Of a stretch of DNA of 6,235 bases, positions 1-5,536 are shown piece after piece; within the stretch, counting starts at the first letter, position 1; each line of letters begins with the position of its first letter. The stretch is from assembly GCA_021848765.1 (NCBI GenBank), contig JAJZTU010000090.1, positions 1-6,235 on the forward strand, read 5' to 3'. Under the pieces are notes generated by a model, which was not told the origin of the DNA, did not search any database, and worked only from the letters and a program-made list of their open reading frames with translations. Made by a program: the position numbers and the translations under genes. Source of the DNA: Bacillota bacterium (GTDB lineage Bacteria; Bacillota; GCA-003054495; Carboxydocellales; JAJZTU01).

Positions 1-9
1 CCCCTGTAT

Positions 10-17
10 CCACCTCT
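10..17 (-). promoter_or_regulatory. Possible ribosome binding site for a gene beyond the left edge
   Basis: Minus-strand AGAGGTGG, followed by nine bases (ATACAGGGG) with no start codon before the window ends. A start codon directly beyond the edge would have acceptable spacing. It cannot be confirmed without the neighbouring sequence. Confidence 0.3.
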
Positions 18-56
18 AATCAACTTTTTTCGCTTTATTCCAACATATTTTCCAAA

Positions 57-225
57 TAGTATATTCGCCAGATACCTGAAAATTCCTTTCTCTTAACCCT
101 TAAAATTCCTATTTTTTTGTAGAAAAGGCCCGGGTAGTGACAACGAATTTTGTAGAACTATATAGTGCATATTTCTCATTCCAGACTTTCTTGGTAATGT
201 TTCGACAAGAATAGCCCTAGTTCCT
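57..225 (-). repeat. Two imperfect copies of a 31-nt motif (195-225 and 57-87)
   Basis: Both copies, read on the minus strand, begin AGGAA-T and end with TCT-kG-(T)CGAA followed by an AT-rich CATTA/TACTA end; the middle 8-9 bases differ. The copy at 195-225 carries CTTGTCGAA and the copy at 57-87 carries CTGGCGAA. A 9-bp direct repeat AAAATTCCT (plus strand, 79-87 and 102-110) lies partly within the second copy. Identity is modest, so this may be chance in AT-rich DNA or members of a dispersed intergenic element. Confidence 0.3.
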
Positions 226-266
226 CTTTGTTAAAGTTGGTATATCCTGCCACCGGTTTAAAACAC

Positions 267-297
267 AAAAAAACACCTTGCTTCATTGCAAGATGTT
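267..297 (-). terminator. Rho-independent terminator after codY
   Basis: Read on the minus strand: AACATCTTGC, loop AATGAA, then GCAAGGTGTT, a 10-bp stem with one G-T wobble. It is followed by a run of seven T (two of which form the end of the stem). It starts 20 nt after the codY stop codon and clearly ends the transcript. On the plus strand there is no T run after the stem, so it works in one direction only. Confidence 0.93.
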
Positions 298-317
298 CTA
301 TACGTTGCCAGATAAGC

Positions 318-1112
318 TTAGTGTTTCATTTTTTGCAGTTCTTCTAGGAGCCGGTCATTAAGAATCCGGATATAAGTACCCTTCATACCCAGGGACTTGG
401 ATTCAATTACCCCGGCGCTTTCGAATTTCCGCAGGGCGTTTACAATCACTGAACGGGTAATACCTACCCGGTCGGCAATCTTACTGGCCACCAGGAGTCC
501 TTCATCACCTTCAAGCTGGTCAAAGATATGCTCGACCGCTTCTAACTCGGAGTAGGACAGTGTGCCAAGGGCGATTTGTACCGCAGCCTTTTTCCTGGCC
601 TCTTCTTCAACCCGTTCCGCCTTGGAACGCAGGATTTCCATTCCGATAACCGTAGCGCCGGTTTCGGCCAGAATCAGGTGGGCGTAATTAAATTCACTGT
701 CGAACTTAGCCAGGACCAGGGTTCCCAGGCGCTCGCCCCCGCCTATAATCGGGACCACAGTAGTTCTTTTGTTGCTAAAAATACAAGTGTGTCCACCTTC
801 AAAAACACAAGTATTAGCCTGGCGGTGAAAATCAGTACAAGTATCGTTTACCTTGAGCAGAGCATCATTATAGGCTTCCGGAAAGCGCTCAACTTTTTCC
901 GTGATGCCGACCATGGTATCACACTCGTAGCGTTCCATGAACGCATGGCCTAAGACCTTACCCCGCCGGCCTACAATGTAGACATTAGCGCCAATGGTTT
1001 TGCAGAGAACCTCCGAGATTTCTTCGAAATCTACAGGGTGCCCGGCCGACTTCTGTAAAATGCGGTTGATATTCCTCGTTTGCTCTAACAGTTCCTTCAT
1101 GTAATTTTCCAC
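318..1112 (-). CDS. codY: GTP- and branched-chain amino acid-sensing global regulator CodY
   Basis: Dimeric DNA-binding regulator that represses (and sometimes activates) nutrient-adaptation genes when isoleucine/valine/leucine and GTP are high. It has 264 residues, slightly longer than B. subtilis CodY (259). The N-terminal GAF effector domain (about 1-155) keeps FPEAY (77-81), matching the B. subtilis FPEEY ligand region, and TTVVPIIGGGERLGTL. A linker helix (LILAETGATVIGMEILR...EEEARKKAAVQIALG) leads to the very conserved winged helix-turn-helix (about 205-252: GLLVASKIADRVGITRSVIV, ALRKFESAGVIES). Odd point: Cys92, Cys102 and Cys110 cluster in the GAF loop, and the position equivalent to B. 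subtilis Arg61 appears to be Thr66. The start is GTG: TTGGAGGT lies about 9 nt before it, while the next ATG (1100) is too far from that site. Last gene before the terminator, 35 nt after hslU. Confidence 0.98.
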   Translation of the reverse strand: MENYMKELLEQTRNINRILQKSAGHPVDFEEISEVLCKTIGANVYIVGRRGKVLGHAFMERYECDTMVGITEKVERFPEAYNDALLKVNDTCTDFHRQANTCVFEGGHTCIFSNKRTTVVPIIGGGERLGTLVLAKFDSEFNYAHLILAETGATVIGMEILRSKAERVEEEARKKAAVQIALGTLSYSELEAVEHIFDQLEGDEGLLVASKIADRVGITRSVIVNALRKFESAGVIESKSLGMKGTYIRILNDRLLEELQKMKH

Positions 1113-1118
1113 TTTAAC

Positions 1119-1128
1119 AGTACCTCCA
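1119..1128 (-). promoter_or_regulatory. Ribosome binding site deciding the codY GTG start
   Basis: On the minus strand TACTTGGAGGTACTG contains GGAGGT (near-perfect Shine-Dalgarno) 9 nt before the GTG at 1112. The in-frame ATG at 1100 would be about 21 nt away, which is too far. The site lies in the 35-nt gap after hslU. Confidence 0.75.
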
Positions 1129-1147
1129 AGTAACAGACCATGTAGTA

Positions 1148-2548
1148 CTACAAGATGTAACGACTTAAATCACGATTGTGCATTACAGAACTTAGTTTCT
1201 CAAGCACATATTTCTGGTCTATAGTGATTAATGTTTCGGATATGTCAGGCGCCTCAAAGGACAAATCCTCCAAAAGCTTCTCCAACACCGTGTGTAAACG
1301 CCTTGCACCGATATTCTCCGTTTGTTCATTAACAGTATAAGCGATTTTGGCAATTTCAGCAAGTGCATTTTCTGAAAATTTCACTTCCACGCCATCACTG
1401 GCTAATAGAGCAGTATATTGTTTAATTAACGCATTCTGGGGTTCGATGAGAATTTGCCGGAAATCGTCCTCAGTAAGGCTTTCCAGTTCTACCCTGATGG
1501 GGAAACGGCCCTGTAACTCGGGAATTAAGTCCGAGGGCTTGGCAATATGGAAAGCGCCGGCAGCGATGAACAGAATATGGTCGGTTTTTACCGCACCATA
1601 CTTGGTCATCACCGTGGAGCCCTCGACGATGGGCAAAATGTCTCTCTGTACCCCTCCCCGGGAGACATCGGGACCTCCGGAGGATTCTTTAGCTGCGATT
1701 TTATCAATCTCATCTAAAAATATTATACCCGTTTGTTCAGCCCTTTCAACCGCAAGGGAAATAACTTCGTCCATATCAATCAGCTTTTGAGCCTCTTCGT
1801 TAGTGAGAATTCTTCTCGCTTCAAAAACGGTTACCTTCCTGTGCTTTTTCCGTTTGGGAAACATCCCCCCCAACATGTCCTGGAGGTTAATGCCCATTTC
1901 CTCGGTTGATCCTGTGAATACTTCCACCAGCGGCCGGGCGTTGTCTTCTACTTCAATTTCCAGGTACTGATTCTCCAGAGCTCCCTTCTGGAGCAGCTTG
2001 CGTTTTCTGTCCCGCTCTTCCTGAACGGAGCTGAGTTTTTTCTGATAGTCAGGGTCAATTTCTGAATCCTGTCCTGTCCCGCCTCCCCCGAAGAGCATTT
2101 CAAACGGGTTTTTCATAGTTGACTCCGTATTGGGCAGAGGGACTAAAAGATCCAGTATTTTTTCCTCCGCCAGTTTGGCTGCCCGTTCTTCTACCTCGGC
2201 GATTTTCTCATTCTTGACCATACGAATAGCTGTCTCCACCAAATCCCGGACCATGGATTCCACATCACGCCCCACATAGCCCACTTCAGTAAATTTGGTA
2301 GCTTCCACCTTGACAAAAGGCGCATTTACCAGCCGGGCAATTCGCCGGGCTATCTCCGTCTTCCCTACACCGGTGGGGCCAATCATGATGATATTTTTAG
2401 GAATGATGTCATCCTGCATGTCCCTGGGCAGTTTCTTCCGGCGTATCCGGTTGCGTAAAGCAATAGCCACAGACTTTTTCGCTTTCTCCTGACCGACAAT
2501 ATATTTATCTAATTCAGCAACAATTTCCTTTGGTGTCAGATCAACCAT
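1148..2548 (-). CDS. hslU: ATP-dependent protease, ATPase subunit HslU (ClpY)
   Basis: AAA+ unfoldase that recognises, unfolds and threads substrates into HslV. It has 466 residues, as in B. subtilis ClpY. Visible elements in order: Walker A GPTGVGKT (57-64); pore loop GYVG (90-93) within TEVGYVGRDVESMV; the variable, charged I-domain (about 110-240, including a glycine run FGGGG); Walker B GIIFLDEID (274-282); a sensor-1 region near HILFIAAGAF; the arginine-bearing LQGRFPIRVEL; sensor 2 GARRL (414-418); and the C-terminal tail LSRYIL, which docks into HslV when ATP is bound. ATG 2548 is preceded by GGGGGTGGG overlapping the hslV TAG stop, 12 nt gap, so translation is probably coupled to hslV and the subunits are made together. 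Its 3' third contains a near-consensus CodY box (1366-1380). All motifs intact. Confidence 0.98.
   Translation of the reverse strand: MVDLTPKEIVAELDKYIVGQEKAKKSVAIALRNRIRRKKLPRDMQDDIIPKNIIMIGPTGVGKTEIARRIARLVNAPFVKVEATKFTEVGYVGRDVESMVRDLVETAIRMVKNEKIAEVEERAAKLAEEKILDLLVPLPNTESTMKNPFEMLFGGGGTGQDSEIDPDYQKKLSSVQEERDRKRKLLQKGALENQYLEIEVEDNARPLVEVFTGSTEEMGINLQDMLGGMFPKRKKHRKVTVFEARRILTNEEAQKLIDMDEVISLAVERAEQTGIIFLDEIDKIAAKESSGGPDVSRGGVQRDILPIVEGSTVMTKYGAVKTDHILFIAAGAFHIAKPSDLIPELQGRFPIRVELESLTEDDFRQILIEPQNALIKQYTALLASDGVEVKFSENALAEIAKIAYTVNEQTENIGARRLHTVLEKLLEDLSFEAPDISETLITIDQKYVLEKLSSVMHNRDLSRYIL
1334..1362 (-). promoter_or_regulatory. Possible internal sigma-A promoter for codY
   Basis: Minus strand: TTGCTG (1362-1357), 17-nt spacer, TATACT (1339-1334). 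The -10 matches TATAAT at 5 of 6 positions, the -35 matches TTGACA at only 3 of 6. It would start transcription near position 1327, giving a leader of about 215 nt that runs through the end of hslU. The same bases encode LAEIAKIAYT, a conserved part of HslU, so a chance match is quite possible. Its only support beyond the match is the adjacent CodY box. Confidence 0.3.
1366..1380. promoter_or_regulatory. Near-consensus CodY-binding box inside hslU
   Basis: The plus-strand sequence CATTTTCTGAAAATT matches the published CodY consensus AATTTTCWGAAAATT at 14 of 15 positions; only the first base differs. The motif is palindromic, so strand is not meaningful. It falls in hslU codons 390-395 (KFSENA), with 253 nt between it and the codY start. 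It lies 3 bp upstream of a possible -35 element. Inference: autoregulation of codY, by promoter control or as a roadblock to read-through from hslU. Binding itself is not shown by sequence. Confidence 0.6.
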
Positions 2549-2551
2549 TTA

Positions 2552-2563
2552 ACCCACCCCCTA
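2552..2563 (-). promoter_or_regulatory. Ribosome binding site of hslU overlapping the hslV stop
   Basis: Minus-strand TAGGGGGTGGGT: TAG is the hslV stop and the G-rich stretch GGGGGTGG acts as Shine-Dalgarno, about 5-6 nt before ATG 2548. Same stop-into-SD design as at the xerC/hslV junction. Confidence 0.6.
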
Positions 2564-3091
2564 TAGCTCCTCTACAACGATTTCGGCATTGGTGAAAACA
2601 CAAATAGTGGAAGCAATTAACAGCGATTCTTCCACTATCTCCCTGGCGCTCAGGGAAGAATGCCGGTACAAGGCCCGTGCTGCAGCCAGGGCAAAGGCCC
2701 CACCGGACCCGATGGCACAAACACCGTCATCAGGTTCAATAACCTCTCCGCTTCCCGATATAAGCAGCATATGTTCCGAATCTGCCACCAGCATCAAGGC
2801 ATCCAGTTTAGTCAGAATGCGGTCCCGCCTCCAGTCCTTGGCTAACTCTACTGCGGCCCTTTGCAGGTTGCCCCGGTATTCCTCCAACTTGCCTTCGAAC
2901 TTCTCAAAAAGGGTAAAGGCATCAGCGACCGACCCTGCAAACCCTGCTAACACCTTGCCGTGAAACAACCGCCGCACTTTGCGGGCCTTGTGTTTCATGA
3001 TGGTGTTGCCTCCAAAGGTAACCTGTCCGTCTCCGGCAAAAGCTACCCGGCCTTCTTTACGTACCGCTACGATGGTAGTTCCGCGAAACAT
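2561..3091 (-). CDS. hslV: ATP-dependent protease, peptidase subunit HslV (ClpQ)
   Basis: Proteolytic subunit of the HslVU protease: a double hexamer of proteasome beta-like, N-terminal-nucleophile hydrolases that degrades proteins unfolded by HslU. From ATG 3091 it is 176 residues, a normal length. The N-terminus MFRG-TTIVAV shows a four-residue propeptide before Thr5, which becomes the catalytic Thr1. Asp21 (AGDGQVTFG) and Lys38 (HKARKVRRL) correspond to E. coli Asp17 and Lys33. GFAGSVADAFTLFEKFE and IGSGGAFALAAARAL are family hallmarks. A TTG at 3097 would add two residues, but the strong AGGAGGGG motif lies only about 2 nt before it and 8 nt before the ATG, so ATG is preferred. The Shine-Dalgarno overlaps the xerC stop (TAGGAGGGG), and the gap to xerC is 12 nt. 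This is a threonine-type HslV, unlike the serine-type B. subtilis CodW. Confidence 0.96.
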   Translation of the reverse strand: MFRGTTIVAVRKEGRVAFAGDGQVTFGGNTIMKHKARKVRRLFHGKVLAGFAGSVADAFTLFEKFEGKLEEYRGNLQRAAVELAKDWRRDRILTKLDALMLVADSEHMLLISGSGEVIEPDDGVCAIGSGGAFALAAARALYRHSSLSAREIVEESLLIASTICVFTNAEIVVEEL

Positions 3092-3097
3092 CTCCAA

Positions 3098-3106
3098 CCC
3101 CTCCTA
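3098..3106 (-). promoter_or_regulatory. Ribosome binding site of hslV overlapping the xerC stop
   Basis: Minus-strand TAGGAGGGG: the first three bases are the xerC stop codon and the rest is a strong Shine-Dalgarno. GGAGG ends 8 nt before ATG 3091 but only 2 nt before the alternative TTG 3097, so it decides for the ATG. The overlap suggests translational coupling. Confidence 0.75.
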
Positions 3107-4012
3107 TGCCCTGGGATGGGCTTTGGTATATACCTGCTTCAGGCGTTCTTTGGTTACATGAGTATAAATCTGAGTGGTAGACATCTTGACATGACCCAGG
3201 AGTTCTTGCACTGTCCTGAGGTCGGCGCCGGCATCCAGAAGGTGGGTGGCAAAGGAATGCCTTAGTGTATGGGGACTCACCTTCTTGCGAATACTGGCCT
3301 GCTGTATGTACTTGGAAATAAGATAGCGTACTCCTCTATCAGTTAAGCGCCGGCCCTTATTGTTTACAAACAGGGGGACTCCCCGTTTAGCTTTGCCTGG
3401 TGTCAGTAAAGGTTTGGCCCCGGTCAGGTAAGCCTGCAGAGCCCGCAGGGCATAACTGCCTACGGGGACCACGCGTTCTTTCTGACCTTTGCCCATCACC
3501 CTGATATAGCCCAGACCGGTATCCAGGTCCTCTATGTCCAAACCTACCAGTTCACTTACCCTGATTCCGGTCGCATATAGCAGCTCCAATAGCGCCCTAT
3601 CCCGTAAACCCAGGGGTGTAGCTTCATCAGGCGCTTCCAGCAGGCATTCCATTTCTTCCCGGTATAAAAAACCCGGCAAATGCTTTTCCAGCTTAGGTGT
3701 GGAAACACTTTTTAAGGGATTGGTCTCCAGGATTTCTTCCCTGCACAGGTAGCGAAAAAAGGACCTTATGGCGGCAAGCTTCCTGGCTATACTGGTCCTG
3801 GCCAGGCCTTGCAGTTTTAACTCTGCCAGGTAGGAACGCAACAACAGGTGGTTTACCTGACCCGGTTTTACTTGAGTATCCGGGATGGCCAGTTCCCTGG
3901 ATAAGAAGTCAATGAATTGAAAGACGTCCTTTTGGTAGCTTTGCAAAGTGTGGGGAGAAGCGTTTTTCTCCACCTGCAGGTAGTACATGTAAGCATCCAG
4001 GGAACTGTACAT
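3104..4012 (-). CDS. xerC: Tyrosine recombinase XerC
   Basis: Site-specific tyrosine recombinase that, with XerD, resolves chromosome dimers at dif. From the chosen ATG it is 302 residues, close to the B. subtilis CodV/XerC length. The N-terminal SAM-like core-binding domain covers about residues 1-90 (YLQVEKNASPHTLQSY, SIARKLAAIRSFFRYL). The catalytic domain follows with all expected residues: Arg151 (ATGIRVSELVGLD), Lys175 (MGKGQKER), His248 and Arg251 (SPHTLRHSFATH), His274 (QELLGH) and nucleophile Tyr283 (STTQIYTHV). It ends in AHPRA, typical of XerC. An in-frame GTG at 4021 adds three residues, but AGGGGTGA lies 8 nt before the ATG at 4012 and fits that start much better. Immediate linkage to hslVU and codY matches the codVWXY operon and supports XerC/CodV rather than XerD. 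No sign of a mobile-element integrase. Confidence 0.95.
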   Translation of the reverse strand: MYSSLDAYMYYLQVEKNASPHTLQSYQKDVFQFIDFLSRELAIPDTQVKPGQVNHLLLRSYLAELKLQGLARTSIARKLAAIRSFFRYLCREEILETNPLKSVSTPKLEKHLPGFLYREEMECLLEAPDEATPLGLRDRALLELLYATGIRVSELVGLDIEDLDTGLGYIRVMGKGQKERVVPVGSYALRALQAYLTGAKPLLTPGKAKRGVPLFVNNKGRRLTDRGVRYLISKYIQQASIRKKVSPHTLRHSFATHLLDAGADLRTVQELLGHVKMSTTQIYTHVTKERLKQVYTKAHPRA

Positions 4013-4151
4013 GGCAATCACCCCTAGCTGGCTGTTTCCTCCGGCCGGATTCTCTCATCTCCGTTTGGTAACTGCGCTTGCTTTAGCCGAACTTTCTTAT
4101 CGACCGTCGGGTACCTGACAGTGTACCGTATTTATTCGTGGCGACCAGTGG
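4013..4151. other. trmFO-xerC intergenic region with a weak hairpin
   Basis: 139 nt without a gene. It contains an 18-nt inverted repeat at 4110-4127 (GGTAC, 8-nt loop, GTACC) without a following T run, so it is not an intrinsic terminator, and an 8-bp palindrome CCGGCCGG at 4041-4048. I see no convincing sigma-A promoter for xerC here, nor a T-box or riboswitch. It is the longest gap within the cluster, so it could hold a processing site or a non-sigma-A promoter. Confidence 0.5.
4015..4025 (-). promoter_or_regulatory. Ribosome binding site deciding the xerC start
   Basis: Minus-strand CTAGGGGTGAT resembles the 16S anti-SD complement (AGGAGGTGAT). GGGG ends 8 nt before ATG 4012. The GTG at 4021 falls inside this element, so it is unlikely to be the start. 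A better-looking GGAGG further upstream (near 4036-4040) is about 16 nt from the GTG and too far from either start. Confidence 0.55.
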
Positions 4152-5456
4152 TTATATGCCGCGGGCGAAGGCTTCCAGCGAGGCCAGGGCACGTTCAGCG
4201 ATGGTGCGGTTCTTCAGGCGCTTGTCCCGGATGCGCTGCTCCAGAGGGGGCAGCAGGCCGAAGTTGATGTTCATGGGCTGAAAGGTCTTGGCTTCGGCGG
4301 TGGCAATGTAGTGGCCATGGGCGCCTAAGCCGGTGTCTAAGGGAAAGGTGACCGGGCTCAGGCCCCGGGCGAGCCTGGCTGCGTTGATGCCTGCTACCAG
4401 GCCGGAGGCGGCGGATTCTATGTAGCCTTCGACTCCGGTGATTTGGCCCGCGAAAAACAGCCTTGCCTGCTTCCTGAGTTGGTAGGTGGGCAGCATTAGC
4501 TTTGGTGAATTAATAAAGGTATTGCGGTGCATTACCCCGTAGCGGACGAACTCGGCATTCTCCAGCCCGGGAATGAGGCCGAATACCCGTTTTTGTTCAG
4601 ACCACTTTAAATGAGTCTGAAAGCCCACCAGGTTATATAAGGTGCCCTCGGCATTGTCCTGCCGGAGCTGGACAACCGCATAGGGATACTTGCCTGTCCG
4701 GGGGTCTGTAAGGCCCACCGGCTTTAAGGGGCCAAAGAGCAGGGTCTGCCGCCCCCGGGAAGCCATGGCCTCGACGGGCATACAGCCTTCGAAAAATATT
4801 TCCTGCTCGAATTCCTTCAGGGGTGCCCCTTCAGCTTTGACTAATTCATCCCAGAAGTGATTGTATTCCTCTTCTGACATGGGGCAATTAAGGTAGTCCG
4901 CGTCACCTTTGTCATACCTGGAAGCTCTGAAGATTTTGCTCAGGTCCAGGGACTCCAAAGTGGCAATAGGTGCAGCGGCATCGTAGAAATACAGGTAGTC
5001 TGAGCCGGTGACCTCCTGAATGGCCTGGGCCAGAGGGCCGGATGTCAAAGGTCCGGAGGCGATGATAACAATCCCCTCCGCAGGAATGGAGGTTGCTTCC
5101 CCGCGAATAACCTCAATGTTAGGGTGTCCGGTGACCATTTCGGTAACGGCAGCGGCAAAGTCGTGCCTGTCAACAGCCAGGGCTCCTCCGGCAGGCACCT
5201 GGTGGACATCTGCACACTGCATGATCACTGAATTCAGCCGGCGCATCTCTTCCTTGAGGAGGCCGACCGCATTTTCCAAATTATTGGCCCGGAGGGAGTT
5301 GCTGCAGACAAGTTCTGCGAATTGGTCAGTTTTGTGGGCAGGGGTGGCGCAGATAGGGCGCATTTCGTACAGGCGCACCCGGACCCCTCTTTGTGCAGCC
5401 TGCCAGGCTGCCTCTGAGCCCGCCAGTCCTGCTCCAATTACTGTGACGGATTGCAT
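4152..5456 (-). CDS. trmFO: Methylenetetrahydrofolate-tRNA-(uracil-5-)-methyltransferase TrmFO
   Basis: FAD- and folate-dependent enzyme that makes 5-methyluridine at position 54 of tRNA, using 5,10-methylenetetrahydrofolate as carbon donor. The 434 residues match the usual family length. The N-terminal dinucleotide-binding motif is VIGAGLAGSEAAWQ (residues 6-19), followed by YEMRP and the family signature FAELVCSNSLR. Cys51 and Cys225 (FFEGCMP) align with the two functional cysteines Cys53 and Cys226 of B. subtilis TrmFO (from memory). Other hallmarks are VPAGGALAVDRH, DYLYFYDAAAPI, KPVGL, YNLVGFQTHLKW, GVMHRNTFINSP and the C-terminal FAD contact region FFAGQITGVEGYIESAASG. The ATG start at 5456 has GAGGTGA just upstream and gives the correct N-terminus directly before the FAD motif. 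It sits between topA and xerC, as in B. subtilis (older name gid). No defects seen. Confidence 0.98.
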   Translation of the reverse strand: MQSVTVIGAGLAGSEAAWQAAQRGVRVRLYEMRPICATPAHKTDQFAELVCSNSLRANNLENAVGLLKEEMRRLNSVIMQCADVHQVPAGGALAVDRHDFAAAVTEMVTGHPNIEVIRGEATSIPAEGIVIIASGPLTSGPLAQAIQEVTGSDYLYFYDAAAPIATLESLDLSKIFRASRYDKGDADYLNCPMSEEEYNHFWDELVKAEGAPLKEFEQEIFFEGCMPVEAMASRGRQTLLFGPLKPVGLTDPRTGKYPYAVVQLRQDNAEGTLYNLVGFQTHLKWSEQKRVFGLIPGLENAEFVRYGVMHRNTFINSPKLMLPTYQLRKQARLFFAGQITGVEGYIESAASGLVAGINAARLARGLSPVTFPLDTGLGAHGHYIATAEAKTFQPMNINFGLLPPLEQRIRDKRLKNRTIAERALASLEAFARGI

Positions 5457-5536
5457 CGTTTCACCTCATAGCCTGAATATCCGTTGCTTACGGGGTCAAC
5501 TCCGGGTAGGGTAGTTACCCTGCGTTAACTCACGGG
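5457..5536. other. topA-trmFO intergenic region
   Basis: 80 nt. On the minus strand it contains a small hairpin AGGGT-AACT-ACCCT (5-bp stem) without a T run, and the trmFO Shine-Dalgarno GAGGTGA next to ATG 5456. No terminator or clear promoter is visible, so topA and trmFO are probably co-transcribed. Confidence 0.5.

Larger units (their letters stand above)
1..266. other. AT-rich intergenic region downstream of codY
   Basis: No convincing protein-coding or structural RNA gene on either strand. On the minus strand it contains two imperfect copies of a 31-nt motif (195-225 and 57-87), a poor sigma-A-like promoter (TTGTCA 143-138, 16-nt spacer, TACAAA 121-116), and a Shine-Dalgarno-like AGAGGTGG (17-10) close to the window edge. 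The likely role is the promoter and leader region of a further minus-strand gene outside the window. In B. subtilis the gene after codY is flgB, but nothing here identifies the neighbour. Confidence 0.6.

Noticed and set aside
176..253. A 25-codon minus-strand open frame (GTG start, TGA stop) in the post-codY spacer
   Set aside because: No Shine-Dalgarno, rare start codon, lies just after a terminator and overlaps the repeat motif; too short to support as a gene.
576..953. Long plus-strand open frame opposite codY
   Set aside because: Antisense shadow of codY: no ribosome binding site, unconvincing protein, fully inside a conserved gene. The same applies to plus-strand frames at 1347-1790, 2589-2963, 2960-3265 and 5020-5514.
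1016..1032. Inverted repeat AGATTTC-TTC-GAAATCT within codY as a possible CodY box
   Set aside because: Centred on the consensus it matches only 9 of 15, and the bases encode conserved CodY residues (DFEEIS).
3092..3097. TTG at 3097 as the hslV start
   Set aside because: The Shine-Dalgarno ends only 2 nt before it, against 8 nt before ATG 3091.
3104..4012. xerC as the integrase of a mobile element
   Set aside because: XerC-like length and ending, and fixed position in the topA-trmFO-xerC-hslVU-codY order, mark it as the chromosomal recombinase. No att-like repeats or cargo genes nearby.
4013..4021. GTG at 4021 as the xerC start
   Set aside because: It lies inside the apparent Shine-Dalgarno of ATG 4012 and has no well-spaced site of its own.
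4022..4151. Riboswitch, T-box or small RNA in the trmFO-xerC gap
   Set aside because: No T-box sequence, no terminator/antiterminator pair, only a 5-bp stem with an 8-nt loop.
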